The translations under genes and the position numbers were made by a program. The notes beneath the pieces were generated by a model. The model ran no database searches. It was not told the DNA's origin and worked only from the letters and a program-made list of their open reading frames with translations. From Amyelois transitella (Eukaryota > Arthropoda > Insecta > Lepidoptera > Pyralidae), in contig NC_083505.1 in assembly GCF_032362555.1 (NCBI RefSeq), positions 9,477,501 through 9,541,500 on the forward strand: DNA of 64,000 nt, in the 5' to 3' direction. Positions 1-13,000 of this stretch are shown piece after piece. The number at the start of each line of letters is the position of its first letter. The first letter of the stretch is position 1.

Positions 1-1127
1 ACCTACGGTTTAATTCATCTATAAAATTCCTTGCATTTTATATTATTTTGCGATTTTTCAGATGCCGTGGGAATTTCTTAAAACATTATCTGAATTTGAT
101 TTTGAAAATAAACATTTTCATGGTAGTATTTCATAATATGGTTTAGCCCTGAAATAGTCAGGCAGATAAATAGTTTCGTAGGTATTTAGAAATATAAATG
201 TCTTGATAGTGGTTGTTTGAGATATTAATCTTATTTTATTAAAAAATAAGTACTAGCTTTTATCCGCGACTGCGCTTCTGGGAAAATGAGGAATAAAAAG
301 CATGCTAGAACCTTACATGAACTACGAGATGCATAGAAATACTATCCACAGTTCTAGAACTGTAGATCGTAGGTATTTCCATGTGTTCTAGGTGTAACTA
401 GTTAGGTACATCTAAAACAGATAGTATTTCTCAAGAATACCGCAGACAAACATCTATAACTTTGCCTTATTAAAACTTGTAGATATTCATGAAGTGATAA
501 TGATTCCTAATGACACATATTGCTGAGGTAGGACCTTCATAATTTTTAATATGCTGCTTGAGCGTCATATTCCTCAAGCAGTGTGACGGCATTCCAAACA
601 TTTTGTTTTATATCCGCTACAAGAACAACATTCATTACTATCAATCATGTTAATTCACGTGACTTGATTCACTGCCAGGATTTGCCAATAACTTCCTTGA
701 TTTATAAGTTATTGAGCAAACTAGGGCTTGAACAAAACAATTGCGAATGCTTTGTGTGAGGTGATGTTTGCAAAGCGTAAAAAGGGCTGTATAGACGCAC
801 CTATAGACACACCCACTTATGAATTCAAGATGCGTTTTGACTACGTGATTAAGGTCGTTATATCCATTTGAATCATAAGTAGGTACTCTATTCACTTCAT
901 GTTTATTACATTGCTACCTACAAAGTATTTGATATTACAGTTCAGATTATACCAACTAGTTGTTCATATTTAAACAATTTGAACTCTAAAAATTCGTAGA
1001 AAGATTATAGCCGAAGTCTTCCGTGTTACCACGAAGCGAAGAAAAATATAGTGGACAAAAAATATAGTTATGACTCTTCGCATGCAGATTGTAAAAGTCA
1101 ATCAAGGGAAAGAGACTCGTATTTTAG

Positions 1128-1225
1128 GCGATGCGCTAGCAATCTCTTACTATTAGAATATAAATTCCATCATCGAGCCATACAGCTGTATGTGGCGTTT
1201 CAATCATTTTTTTCAAAACTGTATG
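1128..1225 (+). repeat. Degraded copy of dispersed repeat family A
   Basis: Matches the middle of the family A repeat seen well preserved at 12925-13195: the order 'gcgatg.gctagcaa', 'aattccatcat', 'gagccatacagct' and 'tttcaaaactgt' is kept, but with many substitutions. It looks like an old, 5'-truncated copy. Confidence 0.5.
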
Positions 1226-2129
1226 TAGATGAGTTTATCAAGGATACATTCTGTACAAAATTGATTAACACAAGACTGTAGATTTTCAGTAGGCTCTACA
1301 TAAATTTATTCTCAATATTTAATTATTAACCTTAGTCTGCAACATTCTCTATGGATGATTAAAACTGAATTGAAGTATCATGGCTTCACATAATATCTTC
1401 GTGGATAACTTTACTAAAATTCTTCAGCTACATTGTGGGTAATTTACGCATTTTGTAATGGTAGTTACCTGTGTATAAAAAATCGGCACTTAAGTTAATG
1501 TCTAGCCGGTAAATATAATTAAGTATACACATAGTTTATACTTTATCAAATAAACCGGGTCTCAGACGTGTTTCACAATCAATAAAGGTTCACTCATAAA
1601 TAAGCGAACATTATCAATGTAGGGTAATTCCTTTACTAATTCACATCAAAGGATGTGATAGTAAATTGGGCCGTTGGTATGTATATGAATAAATTGACAA
1701 GTATGCATCTCGTAAATTCGGGCGCCGCCGCCGCGCCGATCGTAAATGGTCATTTGGTCATACCTGATAAAGGCAAAATAATTGTACCTTATAATGAACA
1801 GCAGATTTTTATGACGGACAGATCTAAACAAGGTCCTTTTTTATTTATCATTATTTAAAGTTTTGCTATCAGTGAAAAGAAACTATTTCCTTAGGCAACG
1901 ATTTTTTTTATTTATCGTCGTAAACTACAATCATCATGGCATATCGAAAAAATACATAGGTATAATTGCCACATCCTTAGGCGAATTCAGAAGCGCGTTA
2001 AACGAGCGACCCAGGTTATTTTGTTTACACTAAAAACACATACATTTTGAGGCACTAATTATCAGGGACAAAAAAATGTTTCTTAGTTGATTTCAAAGAC
2101 GGTCATCCTGTCAGTTAAAATAAATTAAT

Positions 2130-2262
2130 ATATACCAAAGCCCAGGATAAGCACAGGATGGTTTAGACCCAAAGTCAGATTGAGAATCGAGACTTGTGTT
2201 ATGCGATACTAACAGCTATAATTTATAATGAGTAATAAATTATCTAAAAATTAATAAATATT
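2130..2262 (+). repeat. Degraded copy of dispersed repeat family C
   Basis: Shares 'cagattgag', 'gacttgtgttatgcgatactaac' in part and 'atttataat' in the same order as the better copies at 39346-39510 and 59058-59440. It ends about 100 bases before the first recognised UBE2QL1-like exon. Confidence 0.45.
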
Positions 2263-2364
2263 CCTATAAAGATATTGGAAAAAGTTCGATTTTCTCATCA
2301 CTTAAAACTACCTACAGTGGATTATACTAACAAATTATTAAATCTTAACCTTCTTTCGCTACAG

Positions 2365-3715
2365 AGACGGCGTCAGTCCAGCAGAAGCGGCCGCCAGCTT
2401 GCCAGCGAGCCCTGGCGCCGCGGCGCTGGTCAAGAAGAAGGCCGCAGGAGCGACCGAAGCGCGGGAGCGTGCAGCCGCCGTGCGGACACGAAGATTGATG
2501 AAGGAACTCAAAGAAATCCAGCGGTTGCAGGACAACAGGCCTGATCCTGTTTTCACGGTGAGTGTGAATTCATGAAATGGAAAAGTAGGTTTTGTATGTA
2601 AGCACATGGCGAGCATGTATGTCGAAGAGGCTTAAAACTTGAAACTGTAAGAATATGATGTCTTTTTTCTGTGCAGTTGTATGTAAAAAAATTTATCTCA
2701 TACAAAAATTAATCTCATACATTCATACAATATCCGATTCCGAATTTCATAGCTAGAAAACACTCGTAAAATTTTTTATTCACACACTTTTTATAACTAA
2801 AGCAACTGCTATCCAACCTAAGGTGGAGTTGGTGAACGACAACCTATTCGAATGGCACGTGCGGTTACACCAGATCGACCCCGAGAGCGAGCTGGCTGGT
2901 GACCTGCGAGAGCTTCAAATACAACACATACTGCTGCACCTCGTCTTCCCTGAGAACTTCCCCTTCGCGCCGCCTTTCATGAGGGTCATCGAGCCGCGAA
3001 TAGAGAAGGGCTTCGTCATGGAAGGTAATTGCTATTTTGTTATCCAAATGATGCAATTAAATCCATATCCATACTGATATTATAAATGTGAAAGTGAGTT
3101 TGTTTGTTACCTCTTCATAGTTAAACCACTGAACCGATCTGTATAAAATATATTTTGCATAGGTACATATGTATGTATCTCTAAGTTTTCTGATCGTGAA
3201 TGTAAGAGATAGCAGGTTTTTAGGTTTTACACAAATCAACTCCCATCTGACCTCCGCAACCTTTGCAGGGGAGCCTAACCTATATTATGATTACACGTCA
3301 ATTGCCTGAATATGAAGGTTTACTCAGGTATTTCCCTTACCATAATCAGTAAATTAAGTGTAACTTAAAACCATATAACCAAATCAAGAATCTTACACTT
3401 ATGATTAAGGCCTTTTATTAAACAGTAAAATTTCGTAAGTAGAGCTAAATTTCTCATGTAAATATTATATCCATTTCAGGAGGCGCAATTTGCATGGAGC
3501 TGTTGACACCTCGAGGGTGGGCGTCTGCTTACACTGTAGAAGCTGTGGTCATGCAGTTCGCAGCGTCCGTGGTGAAAGGGCAGGGCCGAGTTGCGCGGGC
3601 GCCGCCTCGACCCTCCAGAGAATTCTCGCGACGGCGCGCGGAGGAGGCCTTCCGTTCGCTAGTGAAGACACACGATAAATATGGCTGGGTCACGCCGGCC
3701 CTCTCTGATGGTTGA
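2365..3715 (+). CDS. UBE2QL1: UBE2QL1-like ubiquitin-conjugating enzyme E2 (C-terminal exons, 5' end not found)
   Basis: E2 ubiquitin-conjugating enzyme of the Q family, which accepts ubiquitin from E1 on a cysteine and passes it on with an E3. Three exons join in phase: 2365-2557, 2823-3024 and 3480-3715, all with GT/AG introns. The protein reads ...[13 protein letters not shown], then [47 protein letters not shown], and ends [14 protein letters not shown] before TGA. The cysteine in GGAIC is the expected catalytic residue. From memory this is close to human UBE2QL1, which starts MKEL and ends WVTPPVSDG, so the methionine in exon 2365-2557 could be the start. However, the same exon stays open upstream with an alanine- and arginine-rich stretch, which suggests a longer insect N-terminus. 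I infer that the stop is followed after 6 bases by a 3'UTR intron (3722-4641). The nearest neighbour, NEDD8, points toward it. Confidence 0.88.
3225..3350 (+). repeat. Dispersed repeat family D fragment in UBE2QL1-like intron
   Basis: Contains 'cccatctgacctccgcaac', 'tttgcagggg' and 'caattgcctgaatatg'. The same blocks in the same order appear at about 23070-23270, 37070-37200 and 51940-52215. Family unknown to me; it sits between two coding exons. Confidence 0.6.
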
Positions 3716-3721
3716 AGCAAG

Positions 3722-6178
3722 GTGTGTACTATAATTGAGGTGCTTAACTTAAAACATTAGCGATTTTATTGTTCCTGTTTACAGTTGGGAGCGTTTTTAT
3801 TACCTTCTGTTGCCGAAGAAAACTTTGATTACGAAAAGCTATGCTAGTGATGATAACAAAAAACATAATTACTTGTAGTAATGACAAATGGTAAAGGCTT
3901 AGTCAAATTCCTGAAACCATTCTAGGACTTAGTGTTTTTCAGCAGGTCATTTGTGCTTAATTATCCATAGAAACAAAACAAATTTATGTTTCTAACTTGG
4001 TTCGTAAAATTAATTCGTGTGGTAAACGATATTAGTCTAATTAGATAATTTCATTTTATACTGATTCAAACTCAAGACTGTTTAAGTTTTCTATTTAGCG
4101 ACATGAATAGCACGGAACATTCATGTACCGATACATGACGCTCCTAACGAATTTGGAATTTATAATATTATGTCCAGTCCAGTCCACATGTTTTTCATAT
4201 AGGTAAGGTTCTAGTAGTAAACCTAAGACAACTTTGTCCCTCGTGATTGACTGATCTATTTGTTATGGCCGAACGCCCAATGACATTGACCCGAATATAA
4301 ATAAAGTGGCCGCGGGCACCCGCACTGTTTCATAATAGCAGCATTTATCAATTTAGACGATCAATTCTGACCAATACAACGCTACCTTTGCGACGTGCCC
4401 CTGCAATTGGTAACACAACCATTTTATAGATCGTATACGACTATAAAACATACCTACTTCGTTTGACTTAATAATATATATATCCCCTTTCTGTGTGTAA
4501 GTTTTCTAAGAAAATCTTCAGATTTTTTTAGAATTAGGCAAAATTTTAATGCTCATAATTAGCTACCAACTGTACATTCTCCACTCAATACCCGTTTACT
4601 TTATTACCTATAGTAAATATTTCTTTAATTTTTTATTTCAGGTGGTGCTGGTCAACTGTACCTAATGCAGAATTGATCTCCTTTAGATTTATTTAGAATT
4701 AATTTACTAGTGCAATTTTTTTAATGCTGTGTTCTGTATAATTTAGTTGACTATTAATTTACTCAAGTGAAAGCCCCTAATGTAACTAAACAACTGCTAT
4801 GTTACATGATTAATAAGTGGCTAATGAATTGTAGATAATGAAAACTTCTTTAATAAATGTAATACCTAGGAAAGATTTCGTATTTATCGTCCATCAGCAA
4901 CACGAACATCTACTCGTAAAACAAACGTACATAAGTTGAAACAAAATTGTGAATACGGCTATCAGTTTTTTTTTTCTTTAAATGAATTTACATATTGAGT
5001 TCTTAAATTTAAGACAAATTGGAGGCAGATTTATTAAAAGTTTTTAATAAAAAAAAATCATTCCGCCGTTATGTCTATCTAAAAAGCATTTTTAAAAGAT
5101 CGACAAACAAATTTATGAAGTAATGTTTGTCTGTTATAACTTTTAAGTTGATCCGGAAACATAGGTACCTACCCGAAAAAGTACCTATTTTAGATAAAAT
5201 ACCACCTATGTAACGTGTACGTCAAGAAATTAACAAAAATAAAAGGATAATGTTTTATTCTCGAAATATTGTGCCAAACCTAACAATATATTTAATGCTC
5301 ATGTCTTATGTACCCTAAAATTAAGAATATTTAATTTTAAAAGCTCAAAATAAATATATAAACATAATTTAGTCGATTGTAAGACGATAAGATGTCCATA
5401 TAAGTACCTATCTTAAAATGCTATTTTATCTAAAAATATTTCGTATCGTGTTTTATCCAAAGAACGCCATTAGAAATTAATAAAAAAAATACCTTTTTTG
5501 ATTCCCTGTCAAGTCCCCAAATCACCATATCGCTTTCAAAATCAATGTTTAAATTTTTTAAAGGAAATGTCTCCGTCCCAAAGTCATTTACATAATTTTG
5601 ATAATATACTTACCTAGACACATTTTGTAGAATTAATTCCATCAAACAATTAAAATAAATTAGACTTTCCGGCATAATACATTATCCTACCATTTTATTA
5701 TAGAAATAATAATGTTCTATTTTATTATAAAATATATTATACATATGTACATGCCAAAACATTGCATGCTTTTTGTAATTAATAAAGTAGTGAAGTCAAA
5801 TTATTACAACCAAATTATGTATTTCCATGAGTAGTTTAAATGCTCAAATTATTAGATAAACCCACATTCTTTTAAGATGTGAAACGAAAGGCTTGTGTTA
5901 ATATAAATGTAATTAAATTATACCTAATAGAAAAGTAACATTGCATATTTTAGAAACTAATTGGTGTTGTTAATTTGTTTGGTCAACCAAAGAAATTTAT
6001 TTTTGTGTAAGCAATTCAGTGCAAGATGTGTATTTATAACTGGATTATATGTACAATGTTATTCTGGGTGTAATAAATAAATAATACCTGAATAAATGTT
6101 TTAATTTTCAGCAAATCGACATATTAGCGTTATATATATAGCGTTTATTATATCATTGGCGTTTACCTAATATCGGTG
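3722..6178. other. UBE2QL1-like 3'UTR intron and AT-rich tail-to-tail spacer
   Basis: A donor (gtgtgt at 3722) and a pyrimidine-rich acceptor ending at 4641 frame a likely 3'UTR intron. The putative final exon runs to an AATAAA at 4852-4857. From there to the mariner remnant I see only AT-rich sequence with no coding signal. Confidence 0.45.
4852..4857 (+). promoter_or_regulatory. Polyadenylation signal AATAAA, candidate for UBE2QL1-like gene
   Basis: First AATAAA after the inferred last 3'UTR exon, about 210 bases past the acceptor at 4641. Other AATAAA motifs follow (for example near 6072), so use of this one is a guess. Confidence 0.4.
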
Positions 6179-7375
6179 ATGAAATTGGCGTTTGTTATAG
6201 AGGAACAAAGTCGAATATTTTTTAAATATAATAAATTTATTTAATGGAAATAAGAACCATCATTATCTATGCACTTTTGCCATCTCATAGGTAATACATT
6301 GATCCCTGTATTACAAAAAAAACCATCCATGTTATACAAATTTCGATATAAATGGCAATCTGTTGGAGCAAGGTCCGGGGAGTACGGTGGATGTCTTAGA
6401 GCCCTTTCACATTATCCGATCCGATATCGGTGTCGGACGCCGACCCCGATACGCTGGCGGCACCATCAGACGCCCGTGAGCCGTCGGGCGATAATGTTTG
6501 TATGTGTGCTGTACGTGTATCTAAATTGTCTCTGTGTGCGTATAGCCTGATGCGCGGCGGCCATTTTGAGCCTCTACTAGTTTGGTTGTCATTGAATGTG
6601 GATTCACTCATACGAAAGTAGTTTAAAATCTCTCTCTCTCTCTCGGTGCGTTTTGTAGCTTGCTAAAAAGAGTATAAAATGCTTCTCTGAATATCCCCTT
6701 CCACAATGGGATGTATCCAATACTGACTGTGGACAGATCTTTTTTTTGCGTGTCACATATAATAGATACAGCAAATAAAGTTTTCTATTATAGTCTGCCA
6801 TGATGACCTGCCCGCAGTAAGCTATGGAGCAAATGGCCGTATCGGAACGATTTTGTCGGAAATAGCACATGGTGTCGGCTATCGGATGTTGGCTATCGTC
6901 ATCCGACACCGATATCTGATCGGATAATGTGAAAAAGCTCTTAGACATTCCAATTGAAGCTCCTCTAATTTGGTAACCATCTGTTGCGCAGTGTGTAGTC
7001 TAGCGTAGTCGTGAAGCAGCAGTGGCGTAGAGCGATTGACCAGCCTCGGTTGTTTAGTAGCTAGCTTTTCCATCGTATTTTGCAATTGCTGACAAAAGAC
7101 GTCTGCCGTTATCGTCTGGCCAGATTTGAGAAAACTGTAATAAACGACACTGGCACTAATCCAGCAAACGTTTACAAGTTAATTTAAAAAAAAAATTGTA
7201 ATTTGAGTGACGCAAACAGAAAAATTTGAAAGAGATAAAAACAAATAAATGATGGTTAACTAAACACAAATACATTTGTAAATAGCTGTATAAATTTGAA
7301 GTTGGAATACCTAACCAAAGAGGAAAAATTCGTGATTATAGTGGCCAGTACAACAAAACGCCAATTTCATGTGTG
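6179..7375 (-). mobile_element. Internally deleted mariner (Tc1/mariner) transposon
   Basis: On the minus strand, 7085-7165 and on to 6945 read WISASVVYYSFLKSG, TITADVFCQQLQNTMEKLA, LVNRSTPLLLHDYARLHTA and KLEELQLECLR. After a foreign insertion, 6240-6395 reads HPPYSPDLAPTDCHLYRNL and LPMRWQKCIDNDGSYF before a stop. This is mariner transposase, with the second (HD) and third (SPDLAP) catalytic aspartates. The N-terminal half and first aspartate are missing, and sequence between YRNL and the C-terminus is deleted, so it is a non-coding remnant. The outer flanks share an inverted motif near 'atgaaattggcgttt' (about 6180 and, inverted, about 7370), which I take as the degraded terminal repeats. 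The exact ends are uncertain. Confidence 0.8.
6399..6940. mobile_element. PIF/Harbinger-type MITE nested in the mariner copy
   Basis: The ends are inverted repeats: GAGCCCTTTCACATTATCCG on the left and its near complement on the right, continuing through 'gatatcggtgtcgga' for about 40 bases. A 3-bp duplication TTA (6396-6398 and 6941-6943) flanks it. Removing the element and one TTA leaves the mariner frame reading LECLRHPPYS. A 3-bp TTA target duplication fits PIF/Harbinger; there is no transposase inside. It contains a (TC)n run near 6630. Confidence 0.85.
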
Positions 7376-8179
7376 GAACAACCTGACACATTATTGATCC
7401 GCAATCCCGCTGTGTGTGGCTGTCCATTTGAAAATGGATGTATTACAATAAGATACACAATCCTCTAATATAAAACTCATTTTTTTATATACCGCTGTGC
7501 TTTATTCTTCACATTAATTTTTAAATGGTTTTTATCTTCAAAATAGTTATTGGTTGAGAGTTGGCTGTGGGAAAAGGCCTTTACAGTGACCAATCTTCAT
7601 AAGGTACCACCTGTACTATTTAGCAATTCCAGTGATATTAGTGTTATTAATTTGCAGGCACATGTAGGAGAATAACTAAAGCAAGTTCCAAGTAGGCAGT
7701 TGCAGGAGAATAACTAAAGAAAGTTTCAATTGACTTCTACATTGAATTTCCACTTGCAAACTTAACCAAAAACATTGTGTAACAAATACTTGAAACTGAT
7801 ATTAAGTAACCAGTGTCCAGTATCCACTCCATAACAATCTGAACCAAAATAACCAAATGATGAATTTGTTTGAGAATTGTTTGGCAAGATGTAACTGTCA
7901 CTGCCTTCCCATTTGTTAAATCACATGTAACTATACAATACAATCACTGATAATGCAGATAAGGTCAAGGTCAAGTTTCTACATGAAGAACTGTATAAAG
8001 AAAATAAAAAGTATTAAGTAAGTAATTTTGCATTACATCAAACAATATTGAAAAATACTGTGGGAACTGTGTTCAGATAAAAAACAAGATATTACTTTAT
8101 GATATCATGTTGACTTTATACAAGAAATGAGAAATAAAATTAAGAGGTATAAATATTAGAAAGTAATTATCACAAAAGA
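7376..8179. other. Spacer 3' of NEDD8, no gene seen
   Basis: AT-rich sequence between the mariner remnant and the NEDD8 stop; part of it should be the NEDD8 3'UTR. A short direct repeat is visible: 'aggagaataactaaag' occurs twice, near 7667 and 7704. No recognised coding exon. Confidence 0.5.
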
Positions 8180-8804
<625 letters not shown>

Positions 8805-9389
8805 GTTAGAAGTTTAAATGTAATGTTTTAACTTTATTTGTTTTATTTATTGTCCCAATGTTTTCTTACTGTTTGTTTTTACCGGTCACAATCTAAAATT
8901 TTATGAACCAAACCAAACTTCGAATCGAAGAAAGAAAATGATCTCTCTCTTCTCTATCTACGAAAATGATCAAGCCAAGATCAAGCAAAGCAAAGCAAAT
9001 CCTTGTCAATGTCAAACTTGTTGTAATGGCTTAGACGACATTGATAGCTGATTTTTTAAATTAAAAATAGATCCATGAAAATGACGACTTGAGCCATAAC
9101 ACTTGTATGTTAAACATTAATAGAACTTAGATTTGTTATAAAAATTTTGAATATAAGTACATATTTTAACAGTACATCCTTTGTACAATCCTTGTTCATC
9201 AATAATTGCTGTAAACTTATGCGTAGTCAGCAAACCAAAATTAAGGCACGCTTTATTTAAGCATAATATACCAGTACCTATTGAACATAATATTGAACAT
9301 AATATTATAATATGTAACATAAATGTGGTGTGCCACCGCTTGTCATTTGTCGGTGGCTATTTATACCGTACTTATTTAAATTTCTGTCA

Positions 9390-9640
9390 TAGATACATAT
9401 AGCCACGTCTATATTCCTTGAGGTGTAGAAAGAGTCAAAAGTCCTAAAAAGACTAAAAGGCCACGTTCAGCTGTGTGGCTTTATGATGGAATTGAGATGC
9501 AAATGTTGACAGGTTGCCTACAAAAGAAATCCTAAGTTTATAAGTCTATCCATTAGTCGCCTTTTACGACATCCATAGGAAATATGTTTAGAGTGGTTCT
9601 ATTCCAAAGTAACGGAAACCACACAGCACACAAACCAAAT
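9390..9640 (-). repeat. Dispersed repeat family A, near full length
   Basis: Reverse-orientated copy: 'cacgtctatat', 'aaaaagactaaaaggccacg', 'ttcagctgtgtggctt', 'gatggaattgagat', 'gtcgccttttacgacatcca' and 'ggaaaccacacagcac' occur in the family order. More diverged than the copies at 18533 and 12925. Confidence 0.75.
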
Positions 9641-9681
9641 TTCTATCACATATGGAATGATGTGATATTTGGTTTGTGTGC
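9629..9681. repeat. Hairpin-forming inverted repeat at the edge of a family A copy
   Basis: 'cacacaaaccaaat' at the left pairs with 'atttggtttgtgtg' at the right, and an inner 'atcaca'/'tgtgat' pair extends the stem around a loop of about 9 bases. There is a small bulge between the two stem parts. It overlaps the last bases of the family A copy. Confidence 0.6.
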
Positions 9682-10010
9682 ACCGTGGTCTCTGAAACCA
9701 CCACGATGTCAAGGAAGTATGTAGGTATTGTCACTCACTGTCATTCACTAACACCAAGGATAAATAACATTGTTTGTTCCTTATATCTTTTTTATATTTC
9801 TTAGACAATAATACCTGTTGACCTTAGAAATGGTTTGGTCGTAGATAGAGAAAACCTATATGTTGTATACGTTCTCTTTGACCGAAACCGGACCGTAGTT
9901 TAATCAGTGAATTTTTTTTTATTATTTATCTGCCTGTAGGTTTAAATTTCAGGGGTACCTAACTTGTGACTATTTTGAATTTTGAGCAACCCATTCCTGA
10001 CCATAATAAA

Positions 10011-13000
10011 ATGGATAAAATATTTGAAAGATTAGAAATAATTACTCGGGAAGGTATGTATTTTTTGTGGATTTAATCACTAATGCAGCATGCAATTTTT
10101 TACAGTAATATCAATGGAGTAAACATGAGATTAAAAGAAAACTTACCATTTGGTTATTACAACTGGACTATGATGACACAGATTATCTTATTCCTAATAA
10201 TAATTGACATACAAACACACTTCCAGTCTCACACTTTGTCTCATATACATTCTTGTTATTTATTTCTTGGAAGCATTCACAATTTTGCACCCAAAATAGA
10301 TTTTGTCTTCATGTTTATTTGCTTAAATGTCTACTTTTTTATTGTTATCTTTTGTGTAAGCTAAAAACCAACCAGATTGTAGTTGCCTGGGACTGACAAG
10401 TAAATTTAAAAACTGTGAGGAAGTGCGAAAACATTTGTTTCAACAGCACCTGTTCATAGAAAATGTTAAGTGGTCAACCTACAAAACTTAATAATTATAC
10501 TGTTTTAATGCTCACCAGAAAATTACATTTACCAAAAAAAAAAACTATATTTATTTAGTGAATGAATAAATAGCAGAAATGGCCACTTGATGTAGAAGGG
10601 ATGTGGAACAACCAGGATAACCCTGTGCTTGCCTCTGAAGAGTGATTGTGGATGTAGCTGGAACTAACAACAGGAGGACAATAGGAGTTTTACACTTCTG
10701 TTACTCAATACTTACAAAAAAATATGAGCTTGCAAGTTCCATCTTTTAGCTCAACTTGCTTGCCATCAACCAGATTGAGGTTAAATATCCAATAAAAAAA
10801 ACTCATTATTTTTATTTTATTTACAGGTGCCCAAAAGGAGTATATATCTGTTTTACTTAAATCTTTGAATAAAAATGATAGTTATAAGCACCTAAAAGCA
10901 CTTTATACAAAAATTTTCAAGGAAATTGATGATATTTCAGCAGAAATTAAACAAAATGACAAAATTCTTATCAGTGTTAAAAATCAAAAGCTGTTAAGAA
11001 CTTGTTTCCAATTAATTACATCATTAAATATTTTGCCTTGTCTTCTACCTGGGCTGGGAATTAATATATCAAAAAGGTGTGCATCAGCAACCACATTACC
11101 TGTGTTGATTCTAACTGATGACCAGAAATATGAAATGTTGGTTAACTGTGCTGATTTTTTTACAAGATGTTATGAGGTGCCAATATTAAAGAATATTATC
11201 ATATCACTACATTTAGTTGATTATTTAGCTATGTTAATTCAATTAGCATTTGCACCACTGAAAAAACCTGGAGTGTATACTAATTACACAATGACCATAG
11301 ACCAATATAATGCACTAATAAAAGGCCAACAGAAATACCTTCAAGTTTATAAGCATTTGGTGACAAATTGTTTTCAACCCACTCTAATGAAAGAATTGCT
11401 TGTCCTACAAAGTGTGACTGATCCATCTCCTCCTGTATTTGTAAAAAGAGTTGTAGCCAAAGAAATGAGTCAGAGACTTGTTGCTCCAGGAGGTTTGTTA
11501 AGCCTTATCAGATGCTTCATAGAGAGCTACAATGTTGACACAGGGTTTGAATGGAGAAAAATTGATGTAATCTCAAAGATAGTGTCAGTCAAACATGGCA
11601 GTGGGCCTGAAGAAAGTTACTTGCAGAATATATGCTCACAGATAATGCAAATACTCTCCCTGAACAACACACACTATCTCACCACAGTGACTGTGTGTGC
11701 TCTAAGCCTTCAAGAGAAATACCCACAAGCTAATTGTGTCAATAGTCTTATCAATCACATTTTCCACTCATTTTACACAGAGACACTAAATGAAAGAGCG
11801 GATTTACCTGGCACTATTATATTAACTCCACAAGATGTGGAGCATAAAATAAATATACTCTATGCCAGTGTATGCACTACAAAGCTTGATTGTCCTTATA
11901 AACTTTTATATCCAAATCTGTATATACTTTTCTTACTAGGTATAAATTGCACAAAGAATGATGAACTAAGAATAAAAATAAAAGATATAATTTTAAAGTG
12001 TCTAGAACAGGGAAATAAATCTGATATTGATTTGCTGCTAAACCAGTTTCTTTTTGGTCAGAATGTTGCTTCGAAATTTGAAATTGAAGAGTATGATGCT
12101 GGTTTGTGTATTAAATATAAAACCACCACCACAACTAACTATCCAAAAGAAGAAGCATTATTGTACTTTATAAATTTATTCAAGACTGCAACTGATAATC
12201 AGTTCATAGAATGTGTCTTTGAAGTATCTTTACAAATGCTTATTGAACTAAATGTTAAAAGACTAAATAAACCTGAGAATGATTTATTGACTCTAGAAGA
12301 TGATGTGGATATTCTAGACAGTACTGATGAAAAATATATTACTATACTACAGCTATTAACTGAAGTATCTTCATCCCCAAAAATCATCTCTACTCTAAAA
12401 ACGAATCCAAGAATTGTTTTAAATTTTATTCAACATTTCATTGTGAATTCTCAAAAACATACAAATGAAGAATGTACTGCTATAGCACTTGTTCTTTTGA
12501 ATACAATACTGTCGAATTCTAATAAAACAAAGGAATTTAAAGAAAAGTTGCAAGGTTTAATACCAATATTGAAGGCGATGTCTCAGGACAAGTCAGGTTA
12601 CAATAATATTCTTTGTGAAGAAGCCCTGTCACTCCTTACAAGTGAAGGAAAATATACATCAGAAACAGAGTTTTCAAAAGCAATAGTAGATATGTTTGAT
12701 GAGCTAATGCCGGTACAGGCTCATGGAATTATAGCTTTGACAAAACTGATTGATGCTAAAGACCCTGAAACAATATCTAAAAAACATTATGTGTTTGTCC
12801 TGTTTCAAGTAAGTATAACACATAAAACTATCTGTTTACAAATGCTGAGGACTTTACTTACACAAAATGATTAAATATATAATAGTCAATGGTACTAATT
12901 TTTAAAAGTTTTTGTGTAAAATACATAGTGCCGTGTGGTTCCCGGCACCAATAAAAAAAAGAATAGGACCACTCCATCTCGTTCCCATGGATGTCGTAAA

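Larger units (their letters stand above)
1..2364. other. AT-rich non-coding stretch, probably upstream intron of the UBE2QL1-like gene
   Basis: No convincing exon is visible. The first recognised UBE2QL1-like exon (from 2365) opens in mid-codon, so at least one coding exon should lie upstream, here or outside the window, ending two bases into a codon before a GT. A GC-richer patch at about 1718-1745 stays open for a short distance but has no usable splice pair, so I do not call it. Degraded dispersed repeats occur at about 1128-1225 and 2130-2262. Confidence 0.5.
8805..10010. other. Divergent promoter region between NEDD8 and TANGO6
   Basis: Holds the 5' flank of both genes. NEDD8-proximal sequence (8805-9070) is unique and AT-rich. 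The middle carries a family A repeat copy and a hairpin (9629-9681). The TANGO6-proximal part (9720-10010) shows no TATA box that I can defend. Confidence 0.5.

Noticed and set aside
1655-1858. Open frame with an alanine-rich stretch upstream of the UBE2QL1-like exons
   Set aside because: No donor gives the required phase into 2365, codon choice does not match the later exons, and no family motif is visible.
6269-6621. Open frames over the MITE and mariner region
   Set aside because: They run across element junctions and antisense to mariner; none resembles a host protein.
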